Positions 15,434-23,667 of a stretch of 28,356 bases of DNA are shown here, piece by piece. Positions within the stretch are counted from its first letter, which is position 1; the number at the start of each line of letters is the position of its first letter. The notes under the pieces were generated by a model. It saw only the letters and a program-made list of their open reading frames with translations, did no database searches and had not been told where the DNA came from. Both the position numbers and the translations under genes were made by a program. The DNA is taken from positions 1-28,356 of the forward strand of contig DATDIL010000197.1 of the NCBI GenBank assembly GCA_036521075.1. The letters are read 5' to 3'. Source of the stretch: DAIDKA01 sp036521075. GTDB lineage: Bacteria; Pseudomonadota; Gammaproteobacteria; Steroidobacterales; Steroidobacteraceae.

Positions 15434-16425
15434 CGCTCGCTGTCAAGATGCTGCATCGCCGCGGCGGGATAGCGTCCGCCGGCGGCAGCATTGGCCGGTA
15501 CCGCTGCCGTGAGGGCCGCCAGCTGCTCGGCGCTGAGCTCCAGGGACAAGGCGCCGAGTGCTTCCTTGAGCCGGTCGCGACGCTTGGTGCCGATGAGCGG
15601 AACGATGTCCTCGCCCTGTGCCGCGACCCAGGCGATGGCGACCTGCGCGACGCTGGCGCCAATGCTGGCTGCGACACCGCGCAGCTTCTCGACCAGTGCG
15701 AGATTGGCCGTCAGATTCGCGCCCTGGAAGCGCGGGTTGAAGGGGCGGATATCCTTGCCGCCCGCGACGACGCTCGTGTCCCAGTGGCCACTGATCAATC
15801 CGCGGGAGAGCACCCCGTAGGCGGTGATGTCGATCCCGAGCTCGCGGCAGGTGGGCAGGATCTGCGCCTCGATGCCGCGCGAGAGCAGCGAATACTCGAT
15901 CTGCAGATCGACGATGGGGTGCACGGCGGCGGCGCGGCGCAGCGTGGCGGCGCCCACCTCGGACAATCCCACATGCCGTACGTAGCCGCCTTTGATGAGA
16001 TCGGCGATGGCGCCGACCGTCTCTTCGATGGGCACGCCGGGATCGAGCCGCGCAGGCCGATAGATGTCGATGTAGTCAGTCCCCAGTCGCTGCAGCGAGT
16101 AGGTGACGAAATTGCGCACGGCAGCGGGGCGGCTGTCGTATCCCAGCCAGGCACCGTCCGGTCCGCGCAAGGCGCCGAACTTCACGCTGATCTGCACGTT
16201 GTCGCGCGATACCCCGCGGAGCGCATCGCGGATCAGCAGCTCGTTATGCCCCATGCCGTAGAAGTCACCGGTATCGAGCAGCGTGATGCCGGCGCCGATC
16301 GCCGCATGAATCGTGGCGATGCTCTCGGCACGGTCACTGGGCCCGTAGATGCCCGACATGCCCATGCAGCCCAGGCCCACGGCTGAAACGTTGGGGCCTG
16401 TGCTGCCGAGCCGGCGAAGCATCAT
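15430..16425 (-). CDS. Aldo/keto reductase
   Basis: This 331-aa NADPH-dependent oxidoreductase has the (beta/alpha)8 AKR fold. Motifs: VGLGCMGMSGIYGPSD, LLDTGDFYGMGHNELLI (D51, Y56), SVKFG (K82), HVGLSEVGAATLRRA, and the cofactor-binding end VPLIGTKRRDRLKEALGAL. The residue normally His in the AKR tetrad (YYQHRVDP) is Ala here (IYRPARLDP, about A125). I recall the same RPARLDP form in close relatives, so it is probably a subfamily trait rather than a mutation. It starts 8 nt after the stop of the dienelactone-hydrolase-like gene and is likely co-transcribed. The substrate is unknown. Confidence 0.93.
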   Translation of the reverse strand: MMLRRLGSTGPNVSAVGLGCMGMSGIYGPSDRAESIATIHAAIGAGITLLDTGDFYGMGHNELLIRDALRGVSRDNVQISVKFGALRGPDGAWLGYDSRPAAVRNFVTYSLQRLGTDYIDIYRPARLDPGVPIEETVGAIADLIKGGYVRHVGLSEVGAATLRRAAAVHPIVDLQIEYSLLSRGIEAQILPTCRELGIDITAYGVLSRGLISGHWDTSVVAGGKDIRPFNPRFQGANLTANLALVEKLRGVAASIGASVAQVAIAWVAAQGEDIVPLIGTKRRDRLKEALGALSLELSAEQLAALTAAVPANAAAGGRYPAAAMQHLDSER

Positions 16426-16433
16426 CCGAATGA

Positions 16434-17306
16434 TTACACCAGCGACTTGTTGAACCAGAACAGCAACCGCGACCAGGCTTTCTCCGCTGCATCATGGTCG
16501 TAAACGGCCGAGTCGGTAGGACACCAACCATGCTTCGTGCCCTCATAGACCTGCACCTCGTGCGGCAGTCCGGCGGCCGTGAAGGCAGCCTCCAGCAGGT
16601 CCTTGGCCTTCGGATCGGACATGTCATCGCTGGCCGCAATACAGATCAGCGCGCTGGCCTTCATTTTCGGTATCAGCAGGTGCGGGCTGTCGGGCGAGGC
16701 GTTCGCGAGCGCGGCACCATGGAAGGTCGCGATGGCGCCGACGCGCTCCGGGAACTGCGCGGCAAGCCGGAAGGTGAACGGGCCGCCCATGCAATAGCCC
16801 GTCGTCCCCATCTTTTTCTTCCTGTCGACGGAAGGCTGCTTGTCCAGCCAGGGAACGAACGCCGCACCATCGGTCTGCGCAGTCGTCGGTGACAGCGATC
16901 CCATCATCTTCGTGAGCGCGGCGCGCGTGGTGGCATCGAAGGTCGTAGTGGTGGAGGTTGGTGCCTTCTGGATGCGGTAGAAGGGATTGATCACGAGCAC
17001 CGAATATCCGGACTCGGCCAGGCGTGTGGCCATCTGTTTGAATGCCGGACGCAGGCCGAAGATATCGGGCCAGATCAGCACGGCGGGGTGCTTGCCCTTG
17101 GCAGGATGCACGAAGTAGGCATCGCAGGTGCCATCGGGGGTCTTGATATCGACATCGGCACCGGTGGTTGCTGCAGCATAGGCGCCCGCCGGGACCAGGG
17201 ACAGCAGTCCCGCGCCCACGCTCAACGCTCCGAATTCACGTCGCGTCAGGGCCGCGGAGCGGCGCTGGTACTGGACCATTGCATCGAAGTCGTCTTGCTC
17301 GCACAT
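16434..17306 (-). CDS. Tat-exported dienelactone hydrolase family protein
   Basis: This 290-aa alpha/beta hydrolase has the Cys-nucleophile elbow typical of dienelactone hydrolases, TTGYCMGGPF (about C172), with a probable acid in CIAASDDMSDP and catalytic His in EGTKHGWCP. Upstream lies a twin-arginine signal TRREFGALSVGAGLLSLVPAG ending AYAAA, preceded by an unusually long n-region of about 20 residues. The start at 17306 has AGGAG 8 nt upstream. The frame can be extended to a TTG at 17330 without a ribosome site. Its partner downstream is an aldo/keto reductase. Export of this normally cytosolic family suggests a periplasmic ester or lactone substrate. Confidence 0.92.
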   Translation of the reverse strand: MCEQDDFDAMVQYQRRSAALTRREFGALSVGAGLLSLVPAGAYAAATTGADVDIKTPDGTCDAYFVHPAKGKHPAVLIWPDIFGLRPAFKQMATRLAESGYSVLVINPFYRIQKAPTSTTTTFDATTRAALTKMMGSLSPTTAQTDGAAFVPWLDKQPSVDRKKKMGTTGYCMGGPFTFRLAAQFPERVGAIATFHGAALANASPDSPHLLIPKMKASALICIAASDDMSDPKAKDLLEAAFTAAGLPHEVQVYEGTKHGWCPTDSAVYDHDAAEKAWSRLLFWFNKSLV

Positions 17307-17352
17307 GCTCGCTCTCCTGTTGCGCACCAATTACCGGGCACTGAGTCTGGCG

Positions 17353-17372
17353 TTGCGCCGGCAACGGCGCAA
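17353..17372. promoter_or_regulatory. Perfect 8-bp hairpin with GCAA loop in a divergent promoter region
   Basis: TTGCGCCG (17353-17360), GCAA and CGGCGCAA (17365-17372) form a perfect stem closed by a GNRA-type tetraloop, between the DLH-like gene (-) and the PQQ dehydrogenase gene (+). No U-tract follows. It could be an operator or an mRNA leader hairpin. A looser repeat, CCGACT (17375-17380) and AGTCGG (17407-17412), lies beside it. Confidence 0.4.
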
Positions 17373-17431
17373 GTCCGACTATCCGGTGCCGACCGATCTG
17401 GACTAGAGTCGGCAATCAAATGGGGGGCTTC

Positions 17432-19543
17432 ATGATATTGCAAGCGAAGGCAGTCAGTGCCGGACGGCACCTGTGGGGAGTGGTACTGCTCGGCGCCGTG
17501 CTGCAATGCGTCCTGGCCCATGCGGGCGATGCGGCAGCGGTGGATAGTGCCCGATTGGGCAAAGCAGCGTCCGAGCCCGGTCAATGGTTGACCGTGGGCC
17601 GCACCGCGGACGAACAGCGCTTCAGCCCGCTGCAGCAGATCAACACGGACAATGTGAACCAGCTGTCGCTGGCCTGGTACCTGGACTTCGACAGCAATCG
17701 CGGCCAGGAGGCAACCCCGCTGGCCATCGACGGCGTGCTGTACTTTTCGACGGCCTGGAGCAAGGTCAAGGCAGTGGATGCGCGCACCGGCAAGCTGCTG
17801 TGGGCCTACGACCCGAAGGTGCCCGGCGAGTTCGCGGGGCGCGGCTGCTGCGACCTGGTCAATCGCGGCGTGGCGGCCTGGAAGGGGCGTATCTATGTTT
17901 CCACCTATGACGGTCGACTGGTGGCGCTGCAGGCGAGCACCGGTGCCGTGGTGTGGAGCACCCTGACCATCGATCACGACAAGCCGCTGACCAGCACCGG
18001 CGCACCGCGCATCGCCAACGGCAAGGTCATCATCGGCAATGCCGGCGCTGAATTCGGAGTGCGCGGCTATATCTCCGCCTACGATGCCGAGACGGGCAAG
18101 CAGCTGTGGCGCTTCTACACGGTGCCCGGCAACCCCGCCGCGGGACCGGAGCCGGCGTATCTGCAGGCCGCGGCGCGCACCTGGAACGGTGACTTCTGGA
18201 AGTGGGGCGGCGGCGGCACGGTGTGGGATGGCATCGTCTATGACTCACGTTTGAATCTACTCTTCATCGGCACCGGCAACGGCTCACCCTGGAATCGCCA
18301 GTACCGCGGCGATGGCGGTGGCGACAACCTGTATATCGCCTCGATCATCGCGGTCAATCCGGATACCGGCCGATACGTGTGGCACTACCAGGAAACACCC
18401 GGTGATGAGTGGGATTACGATGCCACTTCGCCACTCATGCTGGCGGACCTGAAGATCGACGGTCGCGCGCGACACGTGCTGATGCAGGCCTCCAAGAACG
18501 GTATGTACTACGTGCTCGATGCGCAGAGCGGCAAGGTGATCTCGGCGAAGAATTTCGTTCCCGTGACCTGGAACAGCGGCATTGACCCGGTCACTGGCAA
18601 GCCGCTGATGACCGCCGTTGATCGCTACGACATCACGCGCAAGATCGCGATCGTCCAGCCCGGCGGCCAGGGCGCGCATGCCTGGCATCCGTTCTCCTAC
18701 GACCCGCAAACCGGGTTGGTATATTTCTCGGTCATCGAGACCAGCGCGCTGATGAAGGCTGCCGATACCTTCAACGGCAAACCCATGTCCTCGATAACGG
18801 GCCTGGCCACCGGGTTACCGCGCTCGACCTACGATGAGCAGCACTCCAGCGCGCCGCGCACCGCGTCGTCGCAGCTGATCGCCTGGGACCCGATCAAACA
18901 GCGCGAGGTGTGGCGCACGCCACCGCACGGCACTATCGGCGATGGCACGCTCTCCACGGCCGGTGGTCTTGTCTTCCAAGGGACGAACAAAGGACAGTTC
19001 ATCGCCTACCGGGCAGACAATGGTCAGCCGCTGTGGACCTTCGAGGCGCAGACCGGTGTGGTGGCCGCCGCTTCGGCGTTTGCGGTCGACGGTCAGGAGT
19101 ACGTGGCGGTGGAAGCCGGCTATGGTCTGGTGCCCTTTGGCATGAGCAATCAGTCGCGGCTGCTGGTGTTCAAGCTCCATGGCGGCGCGAACCTGCCGCC
19201 GGCGCCGCCGCCGCCGCCGCCGCTGGTGTTGAACCCACCACCGTCGACGGCATCCCAGGCGGTCATCGCCGCCGGTCAGCAGTCCTTCGCGGATCATTGC
19301 GCGATGTGCCACGACACTTCATATGCCAACCGCGGCGCGTTCCCGGATCTGCGCTACTCGCCGGCCATCAACACCGCGGAAGTCATGCGCACCATCGTGA
19401 TTGATGGGGCCATGCAGTCCGGTGGCATGGCCTCTTTCAAGGGCAAGGTCAGTCCCGAGGAGCTCGAGGCTATCCGGGCCTACCTGATTGAGCGTGCGAA
19501 TCAGGCCAAGGCAGCGGCGGCGGCGGGGTCGACTCGGCCGTAG
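17432..19543 (+). CDS. PQQ-dependent quinohemoprotein alcohol dehydrogenase (type II), lanthanide-type motif
   Basis: This 703-aa periplasmic enzyme oxidises alcohols and passes electrons to its own heme c. Start 17432 is preferred over 17420 because GGGGGG lies 5-6 nt upstream of it; either leaves a signal peptide ending near AHAGDAA. An eight-bladed PQQ propeller (about 40-570) holds the vicinal Cys pair GRGCCDLV (C139-C140). Metal and catalytic residues are E207 (GAEFGVRG), N283 (GTGNGSPWN), D328 and D330 in GDEWDYDATSP, and the Lys in ASKNGMYYVLD. A proline-rich linker (PPAPPPPPPLVLNPPPS) leads to a cytochrome c domain with HCAMCHD (C623, C626, H627) and a likely distal Met in GGMASFKGK. 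The second Asp of DYD is the feature associated with rare-earth cofactors. Confidence 0.95.
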   Translation: MILQAKAVSAGRHLWGVVLLGAVLQCVLAHAGDAAAVDSARLGKAASEPGQWLTVGRTADEQRFSPLQQINTDNVNQLSLAWYLDFDSNRGQEATPLAIDGVLYFSTAWSKVKAVDARTGKLLWAYDPKVPGEFAGRGCCDLVNRGVAAWKGRIYVSTYDGRLVALQASTGAVVWSTLTIDHDKPLTSTGAPRIANGKVIIGNAGAEFGVRGYISAYDAETGKQLWRFYTVPGNPAAGPEPAYLQAAARTWNGDFWKWGGGGTVWDGIVYDSRLNLLFIGTGNGSPWNRQYRGDGGGDNLYIASIIAVNPDTGRYVWHYQETPGDEWDYDATSPLMLADLKIDGRARHVLMQASKNGMYYVLDAQSGKVISAKNFVPVTWNSGIDPVTGKPLMTAVDRYDITRKIAIVQPGGQGAHAWHPFSYDPQTGLVYFSVIETSALMKAADTFNGKPMSSITGLATGLPRSTYDEQHSSAPRTASSQLIAWDPIKQREVWRTPPHGTIGDGTLSTAGGLVFQGTNKGQFIAYRADNGQPLWTFEAQTGVVAAASAFAVDGQEYVAVEAGYGLVPFGMSNQSRLLVFKLHGGANLPPAPPPPPPLVLNPPPSTASQAVIAAGQQSFADHCAMCHDTSYANRGAFPDLRYSPAINTAEVMRTIVIDGAMQSGGMASFKGKVSPEELEAIRAYLIERANQAKAAAAAGSTRP

Positions 19544-19552
19544 CGGCGAGCC

Positions 19553-19909
19553 TCAGCGCTGCATCTTCATCAGCTGATCCATGGTCGGCATGACGCTGCT
19601 GAGGTTGCTCATGATGACGAGGGAGCCGAACACGACGAGGAATACGATGAAGATGCCGAACCCCAAGGCGAGAGCGGTGTTCTCGCCTTCCTCGGTGGCA
19701 TTCACGTGCATGAAGAACACCAGGTGGACGCCCATCTGTGCGATAGCTAACACGGCGAGTAGGACCGGCATGCCGGGCCCCCACACCAGATGCGTGCGTG
19801 CCAGCCCGAATGAGGCCAGCGTCAGGATGATCGCAAGCCCCAGACCGGCGAGATAGCTCTTTGCATTGGTACCGCCCTCATCGGCGATTTCGAAATTGGT
19901 ATCAGACAT
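19553..19909 (-). CDS. cyoD: Cytochrome o ubiquinol oxidase subunit IV
   Basis: This 118-aa membrane protein has three predicted TM helices: YLAGLGLAIILTLASFGL, MPVLLAVLAIAQMGVHLVFF and LALGFGIFIVFLVVFGSLVI. The pattern AQMGVHLVFFMHVN, with its His residues, and the length (E. coli CyoD is 109 aa) are typical. Subunit IV assists assembly of the bo3 complex and is not catalytic. Its ATG overlaps the subunit III stop by 8 nt, so translation is coupled. It is the last gene of the operon and converges on the PQQ dehydrogenase with a 9-nt gap. No cyoE (heme O synthase) follows here. Confidence 0.96.
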   Translation of the reverse strand: MSDTNFEIADEGGTNAKSYLAGLGLAIILTLASFGLARTHLVWGPGMPVLLAVLAIAQMGVHLVFFMHVNATEEGENTALALGFGIFIVFLVVFGSLVIMSNLSSVMPTMDQLMKMQR

Positions 19910-20537
19910 GGAGGCTTCCCAGGTAGACGATGGTGAACACGCCGATCCATACCAGATCGAGCGCGTGCCAGAACAGGCTGAAGCAGAACAGGCGCCGCAC
20001 GACGGTGGTGCGCAGGCCCAGGGTGCCGACCTGCGCCATCATGACGAGCAGCCACAGCAGGCCGGAACTGACATGGCAGCCGTGCGTGCCGACCAGCGTG
20101 AAGAATGCGGACAGGAATGCGCTATGTGACGGCCCGAAACCCCTGGCGACGAGGTCGGAGAACTCGCTGACCTCGAGGCCGATGAACGTGGCGCCCAGCA
20201 CCCAGGTCACGACCGCCCACAGATAGAACTTGTGCACCTGGCGGCGGCCGGCGGCGATGAGCATCAACCCGCAGGTGAAGCTCGAGGCCAGCAGACAGCA
20301 GGTTTCGATGAAGACACCCTTCAACTCGAAGATATCGCGACCCGCGGGCCCTGCGGCGGTGGCATTGGACAGCACCGCGTAGGTGGCGAACAACGAGGCG
20401 AAAACCACGATGTCACTGAGCAGGAACAGCCAGAAGCCGAAACTGATCATCGACCAGGTCGAGGCGGGTCCGCGCTCGGACAGGGGGATTGGTTTACCGT
20501 GTGCATCCAGCACGGCCGTATTCACCCCGCCGCTCAT
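19902..20537 (-). CDS. cyoC: Cytochrome o ubiquinol oxidase subunit III
   Basis: This 211-aa protein has five TM helices and the heme-copper oxidase subunit III pattern: FGFWLFLLSDIVVFASLFAT near the start, FELKGVFIETCCLLASSFTC in the middle, and FFTLVGTHGCHVSSGLLWLL with the conserved Glu/His positions. It closely matches CyoC in length (204 aa in E. coli). It overlaps cyoB by 4 nt (ATGA) and cyoD by 8 nt. Subunit III stabilises subunit I and is not itself redox-active. Confidence is high from both sequence and context. Confidence 0.97.
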   Translation of the reverse strand: MSGGVNTAVLDAHGKPIPLSERGPASTWSMISFGFWLFLLSDIVVFASLFATYAVLSNATAAGPAGRDIFELKGVFIETCCLLASSFTCGLMLIAAGRRQVHKFYLWAVVTWVLGATFIGLEVSEFSDLVARGFGPSHSAFLSAFFTLVGTHGCHVSSGLLWLLVMMAQVGTLGLRTTVVRRLFCFSLFWHALDLVWIGVFTIVYLGSLHV

Positions 20538-22537
20538 CGCTGCGCTCCGAGGCTCGGATGACGCCGGTCGAACTCCTCGAGTTCAGTCGCGCTGATGACC
20601 TGGTCGCGATCCATGTCCCAGGCCTGGCGCAGCAGCACCGCCAGCAGCGCGATGATGGCGAGGATGACCAGCCACCAGATGTGCCAGATCAGCCCAAAGC
20701 CCAAGAACACCGCAAAGAACGCGCTGGTGAAGCCGGTCGCGCTGCGCTTGGGCATGTGGATGGTCTCGTAATGCGGCTGATGCTCAGCCTCGTAGCGGTC
20801 TTCCGCGACCTTGTGCAGTTCCTTGTTCTTGGTCTTGACGGCCCAGAAGGCATCAATGCCGTTCACGTGTGGCTCGACGGCGTAGTTCCACGACGGCGGC
20901 GGCGAGGCCGTACCCCATTCGAGCGTGCGGCCGTTCCAGGGATCCCCGGTCAGGTCACGGCGCTGCTCGCGGGTGCGGATGCTCCACCACAGCTGCACCA
21001 CCATCAGGCAGATGCCGATGAAAATCAGGACCGCGCCACCGAAGGCCGCGACCATGTAGGGCTGCCATGACGGGTCCGCATAGTGCTGCATGCGCCGCGT
21101 CGCGCCCATGATGCCGAGCACATACAGCGGCATGAAGGCCAGGTAGAAGCCGAAGAACCAGCACCAGAAGACGGCCTTGCCGAGCCGCTCATCCAGCGTG
21201 AAACCAAAGGCCTTGGGGAACCAGTAGTTGTACCCGGCGACGACGCCGAAGACCACCCCGCCGATGATGACGTTGTGGAAGTGCGCGATCAGGAACAGGC
21301 TGTTGTGCAGCACGAAGTCGGCGGGCGGGACGGCCAGCAGCACGCCGGTGAGACCGCCGAGCACGAAGGTGACCATGAACCCGAGTGTCCAATAGATGGG
21401 CACCGTGAAGCGGATCGCGCCGCCGTACATGGTGAACATCCAGTTGAACACCTTTACCCCGGTCGGTACGGCGATGATCATCGTCATGATGCCGAAGAAG
21501 GCATTGACATCGGCACTCGCGCCCATGGTGAAGAAATGATGCAGCCACACCAGGAATGACAGCACGCAGATCGCCATGGTCGCGACCACCATGGAGTGAT
21601 AGCCGAACAGGGGCTTGCTGGAGAAAGTCGCGATGACTTCGGAGAACACGCCGAAGCAGGGCAGGATGAGGATGTAGACTTCGGGATGTCCCCAGCACCA
21701 GATGAGGTTGATATACATCATCGGGTTGCCGCCAAGGTCGGGCGTGAAGAAGTGGAACCCGCAATAGCGGTCCAGCAGCAGCATCGCGAAAGTCGCCGTA
21801 AGGATGGGGAAGGCCGCGACGATGAGCAGGTTCGCGGCCAGCGCGGTCCAGCAGAACACCGGCATGCGCATGTAGCTCATGCCCGGCGCGCGCATCTTCA
21901 GGATGGTGGTCGTGAAGTTGATGCCGGTGAGCAGTGTGCCCAAGCCGGATATCTGCAGGCTCCAGAGGTAGTAATCCACGCCGACGCCCGGTGAGTAGGC
22001 AAGCTCGGAGAGCGGCGGATAGGCCAGCCACCCGGTCTTCGCGAACTCGCCAACGACCAGCGACACGTTGACCAGCAGCACGCCCGAGGCGGTGAGCCAG
22101 AAGCTCACCGAATTCAGCACCGGAAAGGCCACGTCCCGCACACCCAGCTGCAGCGGTACGGCGAAGTTCATCAGGCCGATGACGAACGGCATGGCCACGA
22201 AGAAGATCATGATCGTGCCGTGCGCCGAGAAGATCTGGTCGTAATGCTGCGGTGGCAAAAACCCCGGTGAGGCGCCCTGGGCCAACGCCAGCTGCGCGCG
22301 CATCATCAGTGCATCGGCGAAGCCGCGAAACAGCATCACCAGGCCGAGCACCATGTACATCACACCGATGCGCTTATGGTCGGTGCTCGTGATCCATTCA
22401 TTCCACAGGTACGCCCACCAGCCCTTTATCGTGATCAGCGCCAGCAGCGCGACGATCGCGATGACCAGGATGATGGAGGTGACCAGCGGAATCGGCTGGT
22501 CGAAGGGAATCGCGGCCCAGGTCAGTTTGCCCAGCAT
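20534..22537 (-). CDS. cyoB: Cytochrome o ubiquinol oxidase subunit I
   Basis: This 667-aa catalytic subunit reduces O2 to water at the heme o3-CuB centre and pumps protons. Seen directly: the quinol-site region FRGFADALMMR, the low-spin heme ligand in FSAHGTIMIFF, the CuB and cross-linked Tyr motif WCWGHPEVYILILPCFG, the CuB His pair in VWLHHFFTMG, and the heme ligands in IAHFHNVIIGG. The C-terminal extension typical of CyoB (residues beyond about 560, with another TM pair) is present, and the length equals E. coli CyoB (663 aa). It starts 9 nt after cyoA and overlaps cyoC by 4 nt. Confidence 0.98.
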   Translation of the reverse strand: MLGKLTWAAIPFDQPIPLVTSIILVIAIVALLALITIKGWWAYLWNEWITSTDHKRIGVMYMVLGLVMLFRGFADALMMRAQLALAQGASPGFLPPQHYDQIFSAHGTIMIFFVAMPFVIGLMNFAVPLQLGVRDVAFPVLNSVSFWLTASGVLLVNVSLVVGEFAKTGWLAYPPLSELAYSPGVGVDYYLWSLQISGLGTLLTGINFTTTILKMRAPGMSYMRMPVFCWTALAANLLIVAAFPILTATFAMLLLDRYCGFHFFTPDLGGNPMMYINLIWCWGHPEVYILILPCFGVFSEVIATFSSKPLFGYHSMVVATMAICVLSFLVWLHHFFTMGASADVNAFFGIMTMIIAVPTGVKVFNWMFTMYGGAIRFTVPIYWTLGFMVTFVLGGLTGVLLAVPPADFVLHNSLFLIAHFHNVIIGGVVFGVVAGYNYWFPKAFGFTLDERLGKAVFWCWFFGFYLAFMPLYVLGIMGATRRMQHYADPSWQPYMVAAFGGAVLIFIGICLMVVQLWWSIRTREQRRDLTGDPWNGRTLEWGTASPPPSWNYAVEPHVNGIDAFWAVKTKNKELHKVAEDRYEAEHQPHYETIHMPKRSATGFTSAFFAVFLGFGLIWHIWWLVILAIIALLAVLLRQAWDMDRDQVISATELEEFDRRHPSLGAQR

Positions 22538-22546
22538 TTGAGGAAC

Positions 22547-23413
22547 TCAGTCAACGGTATCGGCATGTTCGATCTGCGCGGCAGTGGGCGCGGCACCGGG
22601 GTGCAGGAGGATGGCATCGAAGATCCCGGCGGTCACGGTGGCGTAGGTATGCTGCGGAACCTTCGCGCTCGGGCGCATGAGCGCCGCGTAGGCGGCGGCA
22701 TCCAGCTTGCCGCCCTGAGTGCGCGTGGTAGCGAGCCACTGCTGGAAATCCCGACGCGGTAGCGCGCGGACCTCGAACGTCATATCCGAGAACCCATCGC
22801 CGCTGAACTGCGCGGACAGGCCGCGGTAGGTGCCGGGATCATCCACCAGCAGGTTCAGTCGCGTGGCCATTCCGGCCATGGCATAGATCTGGCTGCCCAG
22901 CTGCGGGATGAAGAAGCTGTTCATGACGCCCGCCGAGGTCATGTGGAAGCGCACCGGGGTGCCAACGGGCAGCACCAGTTCGTTGACGCTGGCGATGCCG
23001 GCATCCCCATAGATGAAGAGCCACTTCCAGTCAAGCGAGACCACATCGATGTCGAGCGGCGCCTGGCTCGACGCGATGGGTTTGGGCGGATCCAGGTCAT
23101 GCGAGCTGATCCAGGCGATACCGCCCAGGAATAGAATCACCAGCGCCGGAATGGCCCACACGACGAATTCGATCCGCCCCGAGTAATCCCAGTCCAGAAG
23201 TCGCTTCGCCTTGGGGTTGCCGGCGCGAAACCACCAGGCGAATACCAGTGTGGCGATGATGACCGGGATGACGATCGCGAGCATGATCGCGGTCGAGTCG
23301 ATCAGAATCAGCTTTTCCTGCCGGCCGATGGGACCATGGGGATCGAGCAAAGCGGAGCTGCAGCCAGCAAGGCTCGCTCCCAGCACGGCGGTACTTAAAT
23401 TGCGCAGTTTCAC
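22547..23413 (-). CDS. cyoA: Cytochrome o ubiquinol oxidase subunit II (lipoprotein)
   Basis: From GTG 23413 this is a 288-aa lipoprotein with a short, well-formed signal (KLRNLSTAVLGASLAGCSS, lipobox LAGC). Two TM helices (IMLAIVIPVIIATLVFAWWF and FVVWAIPALVILFLGGIAWI) precede a periplasmic cupredoxin domain. The CuA Cys/His ligands of cytochrome c oxidases are absent (LSAQFSGDGFSDMTF), as expected for a quinol oxidase. The frame is open to 23578 with an ATG at 23488, but those starts would put about 25-55 residues before the lipoprotein signal. The ribosome site before GTG 23413 is poor, so the start is not fully settled. It is the first gene of cyoABCD. Confidence 0.94.
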   Translation of the reverse strand: MKLRNLSTAVLGASLAGCSSALLDPHGPIGRQEKLILIDSTAIMLAIVIPVIIATLVFAWWFRAGNPKAKRLLDWDYSGRIEFVVWAIPALVILFLGGIAWISSHDLDPPKPIASSQAPLDIDVVSLDWKWLFIYGDAGIASVNELVLPVGTPVRFHMTSAGVMNSFFIPQLGSQIYAMAGMATRLNLLVDDPGTYRGLSAQFSGDGFSDMTFEVRALPRRDFQQWLATTRTQGGKLDAAAYAALMRPSAKVPQHTYATVTAGIFDAILLHPGAAPTAAQIEHADTVD

Positions 23414-23667
23414 GGGGGTGCCGTAGGGTACGATTTTCGCGCCAAAATCTCCACCGCCTTGAGCGGGACAGCAATCCGTTTTGCGCATGCCAGGTATGCG
23501 AAATTCAGCATTGATTGAACGCCAGCGCGTGCTGCCGCAGCGCGGCCGCGATTGCTGATTTTCCGTGATGCAGCGCACGCTCTGGCCACTGTCGCTGGCG
23601 CGAAAGCGCGATTGCGCCCGGCGCTCGTGACGCGTTTCGCAGCATCAGTGACATCGGTCTCGGCGTC

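Noticed and set aside
19190..19245. Pro-codon run (ccg repeats) in the PQQ dehydrogenase gene
   Set aside because: It is explained as the proline-rich linker between the propeller and cytochrome c domains.
21189..22031. 280-codon minus-strand frame within cyoB
   Set aside because: His/Arg-rich out-of-frame reading of cyoB with no start signal.
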